Positions 12,466 through 27,110 of a stretch of DNA of 64,000 bases are shown here, piece after piece. The stretch's first letter is position 1; each line of letters starts with the position of its first letter. Both the position numbers and the translations under genes were made by a program. The stretch spans positions 1 to 64,000 of the forward strand of contig JALMLS010000072.1 in assembly GCA_038496445.1 (NCBI GenBank), in the 5' to 3' direction. Below the pieces are notes generated by a model. That model saw nothing but the letters and a program-made list of their open reading frames with translations. It ran no database searches and was not told the origin of the DNA. The DNA is from Trichosphaerium sp. ATCC 40318. Its lineage: Eukaryota; Discosea; Flabellinia; Trichosidae.

Positions 12466-13058
12466 ATGTCAGCACCAGAAGAGAAAGGAAAAGCAACCAC
12501 CTCTGAACATATCAACCTTCGCGTTATAGCTCAAGTACGTACACACGTAATCCTTCTACCCATCCGCGTTTTCCGCGCGGGAGTTTTTTGGTGTTAAACT
12601 AAATGAAAGTGAATTAAAACGGTTGGTAGGACGGAACGGAGGTGTTGTTCAAGATTAAAAACAAAACGCAATTACGCAAACTTATGGACGCTTACTGCCA
12701 ACGACAAGCCATTGACCCTAACAGTGTCAGATTCTTATACGATGGTGAAAGGATACAAGAGGATCAAACACCAGCTGGTGTACGTAAAAATGCCATTTGG
12801 GGTCCAACCACAGCTGAATAATTTTTTTTTTTCGATCAAAGCTTATTTTCAAAACATTTTTATTTACTACCTGACTGCGCTTACACGCCTCATAGCTCGA
12901 TATGGAGGACCAAGATGTCATTGATGCCGTACTACAACAAACCGTAAGCTACCCTTTTTTTATTGTGCTTTTGTCTACACTTTGGTTGTATTGCTTGGTT
13001 TTTTCGCTATGTTAGTAATGGCAGTTGCGCTGACTTTTTTTTGCAGGGTGGTTGTTAA
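12466..13058 (+). CDS. SMT3: SUMO (small ubiquitin-like modifier)
   Basis: Four exons encode a SUMO of about 95 residues: N-terminal acidic/basic tail ([21 protein letters not shown]), the core strands [20 protein letters not shown] and [10 protein letters not shown], the [20 protein letters not shown] block, and the terminal GG. The last exon is tiny and encodes only Gly-Gly-Cys and the stop, so the precursor carries a single residue after the di-glycine that a SENP/Ulp protease must remove. Donors are GTACGT, GTACGT and GTAAGC. The gene converges on SOF1, with 145 bp between. Confidence 0.95.
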
Positions 13059-13203
13059 ACGCGAATATTGAGAAAAAAAAAATGGGCTTGTTATTTTACA
13101 GGGCCTGTTGCCGTCCACTATATGTACATTGATTCTAATAAATGGAACGTCGCTTTGGTGTCCCGCCATCATTCTGTCTTTTGGATTTTTGTGATTGGAT
13201 TGT

Positions 13204-15349
13204 TTAGTCTCGTGTGCGAATAACGGCTTCGTCCTTAAGGTCTGGCATTGATGAAGTTTTTGTGGCGTGTGCGTTGATGTTTCGGCGTTTCCTCCGTGTG
13301 CTCTCGTCCTGTTTTCGTTTTGCAGCAGCAGCCTTGTGTATACCAGGAGGCAAGTGACGGCTGTTGTTTATTCGGCGCACTTGTGGCATGTGCTTGTATC
13401 GCTCGATCAGCGCTGCGCGGTAGTTTTGTGCGTGTCTCTGTGGTTTGTCTTGTATGCCAATAGGCGTCGATGCGTCCGCCTTCCATATGCGCACGTTACC
13501 TTCTTGACTTCCAGACAATACGTATCGCCCGTCGCGACTGAATCGAGCTGTATAGATCCTAACAAAAAAACGCAAATGTTAGGCATTGCAAACCTTGATT
13601 AACTACACAATCCGTCACGAACTGTTAGGATAGCTTACCTCTTCATGCGTCTGGTGTGGTACACTTCTTTGCTTTTAAAGCTGTGATCTTTGGAGTCTGG
13701 GAATATCCTGAGCGTCCTGTCAAAGGATCCAGTCACAAACTCGTCTCCAGAAGGTGAATAATCGACATCCAGCCTACATGGCGCAGTTAGTAGGCATTGT
13801 GCATGGAAAAAAAGAAAAATGGATCATTAGGCGTACACTGCAGCAACGTGGCCTCTGAACACTGTAACAGGTTTTTCGAAGCGGCGCATGTCGAATTTAT
13901 ATACATTTCCATCATCGCAAGCCTGGCCACAGAGTCAACGAGAACAAAGCTTGTATGTGACAAGTTAACGTACCAATGCAAAGTAAAATGTTCTTTGTGG
14001 ATTCCAAGATGAAGTGTTGCATTGTTGCTGTACGTGAAGTAAGTTGTTGGTGTTGTTGGGAAAGAACATTTAAAAAAAACAGTTGGTGTTAAATGTTTTG
14101 GAGAAACAAATTATTTTGTGCAATTCACGTACTGCCATGATAACCTTTTTTACTGGTGATCCAGCGCGTGTATCGTAAAGTGTCACAGATCTATAAAAAA
14201 CAGTGTTAGCGGATTGTAGTGGACTGTGTGGTGCGTGCTTGTCAATGGCAGTAGATAGAAGAATGTCACGCTCTACAGGGCAGAAAGACACCGAGGTGAA
14301 GGCTTCACCCCAATCCCATGTGGCAACTGGTTCGCTTCTATCTATGTTCCATACATGGACTTTATCAGATCCTCCTGTTGCGAAGGTGTCCTCTTTGTGT
14401 ACCGAGGTAAGTAACGATATACAAAAAAAAATGTCCATTGACAAAACATTAATGGTCGACAAAGGGGTGGGGTACCTTTCGGGTATTTAAATGCAATAGA
14501 TGAGAATGGTCTGTAATTGGGATCAGCAAATACAATTGCTGGTTTGTGTTCCTTTCTGCTTTGAAGGTAGCTCTGTGGATTGGATTGCATCAGCAATGAG
14601 TCTGTCGACCGTCCAGCAGGCGTAGCATCAATCTGTGCGAGGCTCTCTGTGGCCCATACTTTGACAGTCTTGTCATCACCAATCGACAACAGTATACCGT
14701 CTTGCCTACAAGTGCGTCAATTCAGTACATGCTGACTCTTGCTAGCCCACAAAAAAATAAAAAAACAGGAGCAGATGAAATGACAGTTGATGTGGCTGCG
14801 TGTGAAATGTCGTACCCCATAGCCAAACCGCGTACGAATCCTCTGTGCGCTGATAGAGTGCATGTACACGTCCTAGTGGTGTTTGTTAGCGCAAGGCAGA
14901 CGAGCCTGTAGCTGTGCGTACTGAGCACTTAAGTCCCACAATTTTATCTCTAAATGGTAACGTCACATTTTGATTGTTATTCAAGGATTAATGTCGTACC
15001 GCCATCGCAAGCACCAGAGGCCAGGAATGTAACGTCGGAAGGGTGCGTTTCCATACAGTACACTGCGTCATTGTGATCTGGTAATGCGGCTATAAAGGGT
15101 CTGGCAAAGAGACGGTCTTGTCTAGGTGTCAGTTCGCTTCATTAATACGCACGTACCCATTTTTGTAGCAGTCAATGCCCTAGAGTATTCCCTAGCCCTC
15201 TCTACGTAGTGTTAATGCGTTTTGCGCGTATTTTACGCCTTACCTAACGGGTGTAACGCAGGATCAAGGTTTGTCATTTTTCTGGCGTGTTCCGTGCTCC
15301 TTTGCCTCGTGAATTTCTCAGCATCTCTTGAAATTGCTTTAATCCTCAT
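13204..15349 (-). CDS. SOF1: SOF1/DCAF13 WD-repeat protein of the SSU processome
   Basis: This nucleolar WD40 protein belongs to the U3 SSU processome, which makes 18S rRNA. The minus-strand exons give the N-terminal MRIKAISRDAEKF, the NLDPALHPL motif, LFARPFIA-type start, WD blades (GDDKTVKVWA, GGSDKVHVWN, LYDTRAGSP), and the diagnostic Sof1 C-terminus: SGSQEGNVRIWKADAS, a YRAALIERYKHMPQVRRI helix, then RHLPPGIHK and a Lys/Arg-rich tail. The start at 15349 was chosen because the family N-terminus reads straight from it. About eight introns. Confidence 0.93.
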
Positions 15350-15515
15350 ATTTATTTCTTGCCAGTTTCCTTGGTTGAAGAAAGGTATAAAAGTACAATT
15401 ACAAACGCAAGGGTGCTTGTGGTTACAATAAAAACCTCAGTGAACTAAATTGGATCGCTTAAGCATTTTGTTGGTTTTAAGTGTTAAAACGGTTCAGCTT
15501 TCAACGACAGACGCC

Positions 15516-18078
15516 ATGGCGCATATTCAAAATGCACGCTTGAAGGCTTTCTACGCAGCGGTTGAAGAGCCTGATGATCCTGTCGACATTGACGGGCCAG
15601 CATTTGATGCGCAACAATATCTACAACACGTACTGGAGACGCAGACGCTACCACAATTGTTACAAACGGACAATAATCTTATAACAGGTGACAACGTTGC
15701 TTATATTGAGGTGTAACACTACATAGAGATAAAAGAACTGGACTCTAGCATGAAAACATTAGTTTACGACAATTACAACAAGTTCATTACAGCTGCAGAC
15801 ACTATAAGAAAGGTGAGTCATTGGTGTCGTAAAGTTTTAAAGCTAAAACGGCGATGTAGATGAAAAGCAACATCGAAAATATGGAATCCGAGATGGACAG
15901 GCTCTCAAAAAGCATAGAGAGGATAGACAAATCATCTGATACAATCTCTCACACGCTACAGTCGAAGAGAGATAAAATTGAACAGCTGTCAGGCGTGTAC
16001 CAACTGTTACAAAAGGTACAACGACATGAGACTTCCCATTTCCAACAACCCTAACTAACAACTGTCTACCAAATAGCTGGAGTTTCTAGTGCAATTGCCT
16101 GAGCGTCTACGAGATGCCATTGACATGAAGGCGTATGCAGAGGCCGCCAAATATTACAAGAAAACAAAGAGCGTGCTGGATAAATACAAAGAACATCCTG
16201 CCTTCAAGTCAATCCGCGATGATTCCACCAACATTATACAGAATCTCATTCAACATCTCAGCGAACAATTTAAAGAAGCAGGCTCAGAGTCCATGACAGA
16301 TATTGTAGGTGTGTTATTAGATCTTGATCAAGAACCTGAGCATCTAAGGAAGCACTTTTTGTCAGCGTACGTCTTTTTTCTCAAAGTTTGTGTGACATCT
16401 CAAAGTGTACTAATGTATACTGCTTTAGGCGCAAGAATGAATGTTTAAAAGCTGTTGCGACAATAGTTACGCAGTGTGTAGACCGTGACACACCTTCCCA
16501 AGTGTTTGTTAAACAACTGGCTGGAACACTGCCCAATACACTGTTGCGATGTTCTCGCGACTTTTCAAAGTTGTTTGTAACAAAGGCGGGCATATCAGAC
16601 CAAGAAAAGAAGAAAGGATCCATTGAACTCAAGCACCACGTCAACACAATCATGGATCTGTACCTACAAACCATATCTCAGCAGCTCAATGCGGCCACAC
16701 CTCCAGAAGAGGTTGTATCGGCACTGGATCACCTACATCGGTCACTGGTGGAAATTCATGCCAAGTTTGTTGAAGAGGGTCTTGACTCTATGAGAGTTGA
16801 CAAACATGCGCAGCAGCTCTTACATTGTATCATCGAGAGACAGCTCGAAATGTATTTCAAGACACTCAAAGCAGCGATACAGAGTACGTCACAATTATTT
16901 GCCTTTTTTTTTTCCAACAACACTTTTTACATTTGGCTTTTACTTATCGTGGGCAGAGGAGATTGAACAAACCAGCAGCCAAGATATTTCAAGCTCAGAA
17001 GAGTTGAAAAAGTTGCATGATGGCATTGTTACGCTAACAACTGACGCAATTACACGCTTACAGGCACGCAGCCCTTTAGGCAAATCACCTTGCTGCACAT
17101 GGCACTAACTTTTCTGTTTTACAGCCTTTCTTCCCTACAGATAGTGGTGATAGTTTGTTGCGGAAACAACAGCCTATCCTCCTCCAGAAGTTGAATTCTT
17201 CGTTCCAGGTATTATACAACGACGTGGGAACGGCCTTGGAGGACTTGGCGAATGCAGCAGTCGCAGAATCAGAATCGTACGCACTCTTACCATCACAGGT
17301 TTGTACACCAACTAATTGGCGTAGTCACCTCAGAGTGTATATTTTGATGGCCGCTATCGGCTCCAGGATGGCGGCTGATGCGAAAGATTTAACAGCAGCC
17401 TTGAATGAACTGTTGCCAGCAGGTACATCAGATCAGATCCCTCTTGGTGAACACGTACAAAAACTGGACGCACGCGCCAAGGTAATACCGTTATTTTATT
17501 GCCATGGTTCTTACTGTATCAAATAGTTGTTATTGAACACCTTTGTTGGCCTCATATCCGCAAAGTTGAGTGGGCTGTTGCGTGCCTATATTATGGGTAA
17601 CGATTGGTTGTCAAGGACTGAACCAAAAGCCGTTAACCCAACGATCAAAGTCATTCTAGAAAATATGGTGTCGGCGCAAGACTGGCTCAATCAAATGCTA
17701 GCGCCTACTGAAGGACAATCAACAGCGCCTGGGATACTCTCACGGTCTACACAAGCAAGTATCATGGGCCTGGGCATCGACAATGCCTCTACTCTAAGAA
17801 CCGCACGTGCGCCAAATACGCTGGCAATTGAAGCTATCCTCTCCGCTGCTTTGACAATACCGCTCAAAACCTGGTTGGAGTGCACCAGAGAAGCAACCTT
17901 CAGTGCCTACGGTCACAACGAGATGCAAATCAATCTGTATCACCTCTCAGAACGCCTCCCAGATCCCTTAAAAAAAGATTCTGTAATTCAACAACTATTG
18001 CAACAGATAGAAGACAATGTAGAAGGTACCATCGTGTTTTATAGGAAAATAAGTAGAATCAATCTGGACCTCAATTAG
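15516..18078 (+). CDS. VPS51: VPS51, subunit of the GARP/EARP tethering complexes
   Basis: VPS51 is a subunit of GARP/EARP, which tether endosome-derived vesicles at the trans-Golgi network and recycling endosomes. The N-terminus shows the family signature: [14 protein letters not shown], then [42 protein letters not shown] and a coiled coil with [11 protein letters not shown]. It continues with [19 protein letters not shown] and [15 protein letters not shown]. The rest is helical and fits the CATCHR fold. The ATG at 15516 precedes the conserved start; an in-frame ATG at 15450 would add 22 residues. It is divergent from SOF1 and convergent with POLE2. Confidence 0.9.
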
Positions 18079-18358
18079 TGGTTTTTTTTGATATTTAGTT
18101 TATTCGTATTATAATACAATCATAAATGAGGACACAAATTATCCATCATCTAATTCTAATGATTTGTAGATCGATGCTTAGAGCCAACACCCCTTGATCC
18201 CGACACTGTCAAGAAAATTGCAATGAGTTAGGTAGTGTGTATAAAACCAAGCTGCATCATCCATTGTGTAGGCTTAGCCTCGACCTCAGACCTACCCTCC
18301 TAGATCACTTGTGAGTACTCTGTTTGATTGTGCTGATCTAGCAACATGAATGAGGATT

Positions 18359-20597
18359 CTAGAAGTAGGTGTTAGCGCAAGCTGTTGAGGTGTAGTGAAT
18401 TGTAAATAGCCAATAAAAATCATCATTAGTACGTACCAATAGGGAACGGTCCAGGATTAAAGCAAGTGCATCCGGATGATAATGTGTTGTAAGCTTCATA
18501 CCTATCACCCAGCACCAACTGGACAGGACTTGTGAGTACAAGGTGCGTAGAAAGAGTCTAAGGACGTACAGTGTTTGGTGTTGGGTCCAACCAAAGCGCA
18601 TGGTCGTAATTCCACAAGATGCTCTTGTTTGTAGGTGCGAGGTGACCAGAGTGGATGACGGTTTGAACAACCTGCAGAAAACACGTCAGACAAAATGAAC
18701 CACACGAGGAAACAATTAAAATAAAGGCCAATAGAGGCGCGTTGTTGTTATTACCCTATCGTGCAACTCGGCACTCTGTAGATCTTGTGTTTGCATGACA
18801 GTGTTGCGTCTTAGATCGTTTGCAAGGTTGGAACGGAATATCACAATCTTCTTTCCGGCGTACTCTAACCGACACGGATTTGTTGTGAACACTGCATTTG
18901 GCAACTTGGAGGTAATGGACGACGTAAACACGCCAGGAATAGGCGGTGAAGGCAAGACAGCGGGTACTAGAAGGCGCATTAATGATTGGAGATTGTACAA
19001 AACAAAAATTAAATCGCCTTCATCCATGTCGATAATGTGTACCTGGGTCGCTAGGTCCTGGAACAAAGATGTATTTGAGTAGCCTCATTGAAGGAAATTG
19101 TAGAATAATCTTGGCAAGTTCTTGAAATCCTTGTGTGAGGATAGCTGTGTTGGATCCTAACACAAATTGTGGGTGTTGCAATAATTACATTTGTTTTAAA
19201 CAATCATCCCACGTGGGGATGGATTATATGACGTACCAATTGGGATTGAGGTAAAGCTACCCATAAAGACAAAGCCACTTAGTTTCATACCAGAATCGTG
19301 CATCCCTCTAAACAGCAACCGTAGTTTTGCAATTACCTATATTTCGACATTAATAAACGCCCACAGAAAAAACATAAAAAAACCCCCAAAAGATAGTTGT
19401 AAAGGTGTTGACAAGTATGCGGAATCTATGAGGTGATTGATTACCTCTGGTTTATCTAGCCAGACATCAGATAGGAATACGAGTGATCCCATGTCTGTAT
19501 CAGTGCTTGCGCTAATTGGTGTGGTGTCGAGAGCCTCAGGAGATGGAGGTAAACTGAGTCTAGATACCTACGATGCGGTGAGCTATTGGTTCCAAAAATA
19601 ACAAGTCTTGGAAATTTAAAGTGGTACAAATTAAACAAATAATAAAAAATTGAGTGCAATGCACGCACGTGAAATACGTTGTCTTGTGGGTCCAGTTTGC
19701 CTTGTGCCAAAACCACACAGTTTTCAGTTACTAAACCGCTTCCATAGGTCTGAATGGTACATCGAAGTAAGCCAAAACTCATAAAGGGGTACACCTGTTG
19801 CAATTGAACCATGTCGTGTCATGCTGTCTTGCAATGACTACAAAAGGCCAACACAACTACCAGGTACGTACAGCGTGTTCAATGTTTACTGGAATGCGTC
19901 CATCGCAGTCTTCAAGCCAAAATTCATTCTCGCGTAGTTGACTCAAGAAACCCATAACCAGAGCACTCTCTTTACTGCCAACCAAGGAATTGATCGTGCG
20001 GAGCTATTTGAACGTGTGAGGGGCACTGAGGTACAGGGATTATATTTGAGGTCGCACCTGTTTCTGGTAGCGTGGATGGCGTTGCAAACGGATTTGATGT
20101 ACGCTCAAGCGGCTACGGTACATGTTGACATTGTCTGCTGCAGCGCCAAGAATGGACCGCGTCGTCGCTGATCTACGGAGCGCGTTATTGTTGTAACCAC
20201 TTTCCCTTTTTTGATCAAAGTTACACGTACTTGTACGCTCCTCTGGCGGAATCGAATACCTGTCCTTTGCTGTCAAAGGCGCCAATGACTACGACGTCAT
20301 CTTCAGGGGTTTTGTTGCCTTCACGTGCATTAGATAGCGCTTGTATACATTCCTCTATGATTGTTTCATTGACAACTGATGTATGTACTACCGAATAACG
20401 TTAGATAAAAACCATGATAACAATTCAAACATTTTTAACGTATACGCACTGTTTTTATATTCTATTTGCCTTATAACCGCTTTGATTCCCTTTTGGGGGT
20501 CGGTAGACTGTTGTAGAGCAGCTTGTAAAGAATTCAATCCTTTTGGTGTTATAGAGAGGCCTGCTATCCTGAACTTCTTTGCAATACGTGCGCGCAT
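18359..20597 (-). CDS. POLE2: DNA polymerase epsilon subunit B (complete copy)
   Basis: POLE2/Dpb2 is the essential non-catalytic subunit of the leading-strand replicase and contacts the CMG helicase through GINS. Minus-strand exons give the N-terminal helical domain (MRARIAKKFRIAGLSITPKG), then DDVVVIGAFDSKGQ, an OB-fold region (GFLSQLRENEFWLEDCDGRIPV, TENCVVLAQGK), and the inactive phosphoesterase domain (LVFLSDVWLDKPEV, NPCRLEYAGKKIVIFR, TVIHSGHLAP, WNYDHAL) and the C-terminal NPGPFP motif. A final exon encodes ACANTYF and the stop. In this copy the frame is intact at every site where the 2181-3706 fragment is broken. Confidence 0.93.
18481..20010. repeat. Direct repeat of 2181-3706 (POLE2 interior)
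   Basis: The same sequence and orientation occur at 2181-3706. The match begins at the shared TGTGTTGTAAGC and ends at GAGCTATTTGA. Differences are mostly single-base indels plus scattered substitutions. This copy has the intact reading frame and continues into unique POLE2 sequence on both sides, so it is the source copy. Confidence 0.92.
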
Positions 20598-20740
20598 GAT
20601 TTATTGTACAAAAAGTTGGCGGGTAAGTGTGAAAAAGTTTGAATCTGGACGAGGTCTGAAAAAATTGTGAAAAACAAAATTGAAAAAGCGAAAAACAGCA
20701 CAGCAATAAAAGTGCGTATTGTATATGCCCAATGTATTAA

Positions 20741-22377
20741 ATGCGCGCAGGAATGATTGGTAGGTGTTTTACACGCCACAGTAGCTCTACAAGGTCAATC
20801 CAAACCAAGCCATCCCGTAGGCGATACGCGCAAGGTGGGGTTAAATTACAAGCTCTCGTTGGTCGTACAGCCGATCAGGTATTTCAAACTTGATATATTA
20901 GGCTTGTTTACGCCGTTCTAGAAAGAGTACGTGCGTAAATTGGTGGCTCCGTTGCCATTGGTTGAACTTAGAGAGCATGACAAGTCGGTAGGTGCGTATT
21001 CACTTGGTACTGGGTGTATGTTTACCACTGTAGGTTTTGGATTGGTTCTGAAGCATGATGTCACAAAAGGACAAGTGATTATGTCTGAGAAACCCCTGGC
21101 AGCAGCTCCAGAATTAGCATCCTCACAAACAGTACGGGAATCTTTGCTATAGATTCATTAACATCGCAAAAAACAGTTAAAAGTAGAGACGTGTTCAACT
21201 TGCTTGAGACCATTAAGAAGCGTGCCTATGGCTTGTCGCAATCTCCCAGGTACTACTACCTTTAAATAACGCCATTTGTTTGACATTTGTTGGTAGATGA
21301 CTTGAGAACGGGTTTACTTCGAATGCAGGATAGGATGGGCTCTTTTGGTTTGAAGAGCTGTAAAATGTACTAGATATCAAAGTTTCTCTGAGATGAAACT
21401 GCTAATCAATTTTGGCATCTAGGTGCAAAGGAACTCCTCCAGCTGATCCTCCTCTTCCTGATGTTTCGGACAAAAACTGGCCACAACAAAAGATAACACT
21501 GAACGCTTTGATGATACAGGTTATCAAACACGTTGCAGCGACCGCACGCAAACATGGTACCATCCTGCAAAGTCATCTGAATCTGACCATTACCAAGGGG
21601 GTGGAGAGCATGGATTGCACATGGGTCTTCTCCCTTTTTGGAATTTGATGGCATTTAAATTTGATGCATTACCACACAATATTATTCCTCGCATTGAGTC
21701 AATAAGTGAAGATTTGGAAGTAGTCAAAAAGTTCCTGCCAGACGTTGTTAAAGAGTTCCCACAGTGTATCCTTGTTTCGCATCTCATTCCTTTTTTGTTG
21801 ACACTACAGTCCTTGACACGGCAGTATTTAAATATGAACACTACTTTAAGTTGTTTTGTAAAATCAACCTCAACTATTTCCACACACGTGTTTCTCATCC
21901 TCTAATTGTGTGGTTGGGCCAACAACAAAATAACCTAAGAGATCCCGTTATAAGAGACCTAGCAAGCTTCGCACCAACGGTGGAGGTACCAGTAGTCTTA
22001 TTTCCTCAATTTTGTTTTGACTTGCTAAATCCGCTGTAGGGTGCGCACTGGCAAGCTGATAATATGGCTAGTGGTTTTGGCATATACCCTATATCCGCTC
22101 TCATTAATCACAGCTGTCATCCTACTGTTGAACCTATTTGGGTAGAAGGTACCAGGCCTCTCATTTTACCTGAAACAACAGTTTTGATGATGGCTTTTTA
22201 TACTAATGTTAATTAGACGGTACAGTCACGTGGGTACCACTTAAAAACCTACACAAAGGTACCGAACTCGCCTTTTCTTATGTAACAGAAAGTGTACCTT
22301 CAAACGAACGATTTCAATGGCTTAAAGATCACCACTTTTTCGATTGCAAGTGCAATGGGACCTGCGAGGTGGCTTAG
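20741..22377 (+). CDS. SET-domain protein methyltransferase (SMYD/SET5-like)
   Basis: A SAM-dependent lysine methyltransferase. The first SET half reads VELREHDK then GFGLVLKHDVTKGQVIMSEKP. The catalytic half reads FGIYPISALINHSCHPTVEP (the NHSC SAM-binding motif), then GTELAFSYV, the catalytic-Tyr pattern, and post-SET-like FFDCKCNGTCEV. No MYND zinc finger was seen between the halves. The N-terminus from 20741 (MRAGMIGRCFTRHSS) is rich in Arg and Ser with no acidic residue for about 30 positions, so a mitochondrial presequence is possible. At least seven exons. It is divergent from POLE2 with about 143 bp shared upstream region. Confidence 0.82.
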
Positions 22378-22604
22378 AGAGGCGCATTGTAGCAACTAGT
22401 TTTTTCACGTGTTGAAGTGTTCGCACGTGGGCGTTGCACTGGGTGGCAGTCAGATTTATGGGACCTAACAGTTTAAACTCTTATTGTCAGTAAACGCATT
22501 GTACACTTGTTTTTTTTTTTGATTTTCGTGAATTGATGACGAGCTTAAGCCAAAAAAAGCGTCACTTAGCGTTATTGGCACGTATCGATACTTTTACCCA
22601 ATAA

Positions 22605-25415
<2,811 letters not shown>

Positions 25416-25567
25416 CACGTGATAAACATTAACCAAGCGTATTAATCCCAAAAAAAGCTTCGTGGTTAGCTTGTAATAAATACTAAATTTTTCTCTATAC
25501 AGCCCAATAAAAAAACCGAATCAATAACCACGTCATCACTGCTGCTTTAAGGTTGCATCTCATTTTA

Positions 25568-26844
25568 TTATATTTGTTTGCCTTCCCTATCGAAGCGTTT
25601 AACATGGCCTATTGCGTGCCCACCTTCCATTGACGCTTGTCTTTTTAATTGTCCATTGCTATGCCACTCTTTGCATTCGCCGTGTTCTCTACCTTGCTTC
25701 ATCATGTAATGCTGCTGCAATTGTCCGTTGGCGTACCACCTAAATCAGGTAATGAGTAAACAGTATAGGTTGGTTCTTGGTTGATTCTCAATTACCTCTT
25801 AAATTCTCCGTTCACTTCACCATCCGTTAACGTACATTCTGAATCCAATTGGCCATTCTCATGCCAAGTTTTGCAGAGACCAAAATACTTGTTTTGTTGC
25901 ATTGACTTTTCGGATCTCAATTGTCCAGATTCGTACCTTGTAGAATAAATAAAAAAAAGCACGTGAGCAATTTCAAAAAAAAACCATTCTAGGTACCATT
26001 CCTTTAGAATGCCATGGTATGCGCCATCGACCATTGTGCAAGCCAACTTCATGTTGCCATTAGAGTAATATTCATTCAAGTCACCGTGATGCTTTCCATT
26101 CGTTATAGTGCAGTCAACTGCCACTTGCCCGTTTCTATGATAGTCCCTGCACTTGCCATGCTTTTCTCCGTTTTGTAGCGTGTGTTTATATTGCACCTGT
26201 CCGTTATCATACCATTCTGTAAGTTGTCCATGGTGCTTACCGTCTTTCATAGTACATATTACTGCCAGTTTGCCATTTTTGTGCCAGTCTTTAGCCTCAC
26301 CATGTTTCTGGCCGTTTACATAGTAATGCAGGTACTTAAGTTGGCCATTATCATACCACTCCTTTAGCTGTCCGTGTTTTTTGCCCATTTGCATCATACA
26401 TGTTGAAGACATTTGTCCATTGTCGTACCACCCTTTGAATTCTCCATGATAGGCTCCTTGGTGCATGTTACATTGTACAATGAGGTTACCGGATGTGTTC
26501 CACATTTTCATTATCCCTTGTTGCTTGCCATCCTTCATGAAGCACTCAAGGAACACTGATCCATTCCTGTACCATTCTTTATGCTCTCCGTTTTCTTTAT
26601 TATCCTTCATGAAACACTGACACCGGATTGGACCGGCGTTGTGCCATCGCATCCACAACCCTGATTTTTGCATTTTGGAGTCAAAGTGAGTGCTTAACGC
26701 TGCCCTTTTTGATAGCATGTGGTACTTTTTGAATGTTTCCGCGCTGTAGGTACATATATGACGTTGTATATCTTTAGGTAACGAGATTAATGTACAATCG
26801 GCATGCATACGGCCCAACTGTTGATTGCGCTTAGCGGTAGACAT
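25568..26844 (-). CDS. MORN-like (YwqK-type) repeat protein, F-box-like N-terminus
   Basis: The first ~70 residues include SLPKDIQRHICTYSAETF, an F-box-like helix pattern. After that, about fourteen repeats of roughly 23 residues follow the consensus G-x-x-H-G-x-x-K-E-W-Y-x-N-G-Q-L, matching the MORN-variant repeats of YwqK-type proteins. Two short introns were placed: one in-frame intron around 25935-26000 that removes a Phe-rich stretch, and one near 25740-25798 that joins the last two repeats. Architecture of this kind (F-box-like head plus such repeats) is also found in Marseillevirus-like amoeba viruses, so lateral gene flow is possible, but introns show the gene is resident. Function unknown; protein-protein interaction is likely. 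Confidence 0.85.
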
Positions 26845-27110
26845 GTAGGAACGCTCTATTATTAAAAGTAACCCTGTATGATTTTTTACGATTTAACGGG
26901 CGCTGTGAGGCCAATGTCTACCATATACAAGGCACAGATACTGCACTGAACGGTTGTAACATCTGAGACTAAAAGCGACTTAACTTTTTTCTAAGTCGAC
27001 AACACGTGAAATATTTTGTTGCGTAATATGCTACAAACGACATGTGAGAGTGGTGTATGCTAAAGTAATTCAAAATGTACATCTTTTATTTTATTTTTTT
27101 TGGTTAGTTT

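Noticed and set aside
13267-13602. Plus-strand frame within SOF1
   Set aside because: It is a shadow of the conserved SOF1 C-terminal exon on the minus strand.
25568-26844. Regular DNA periodicity that could be read as a CRISPR-like or satellite array
   Set aside because: The period is a coding repeat (about 69 nt = 23 residues) with divergent bases and conserved protein consensus.
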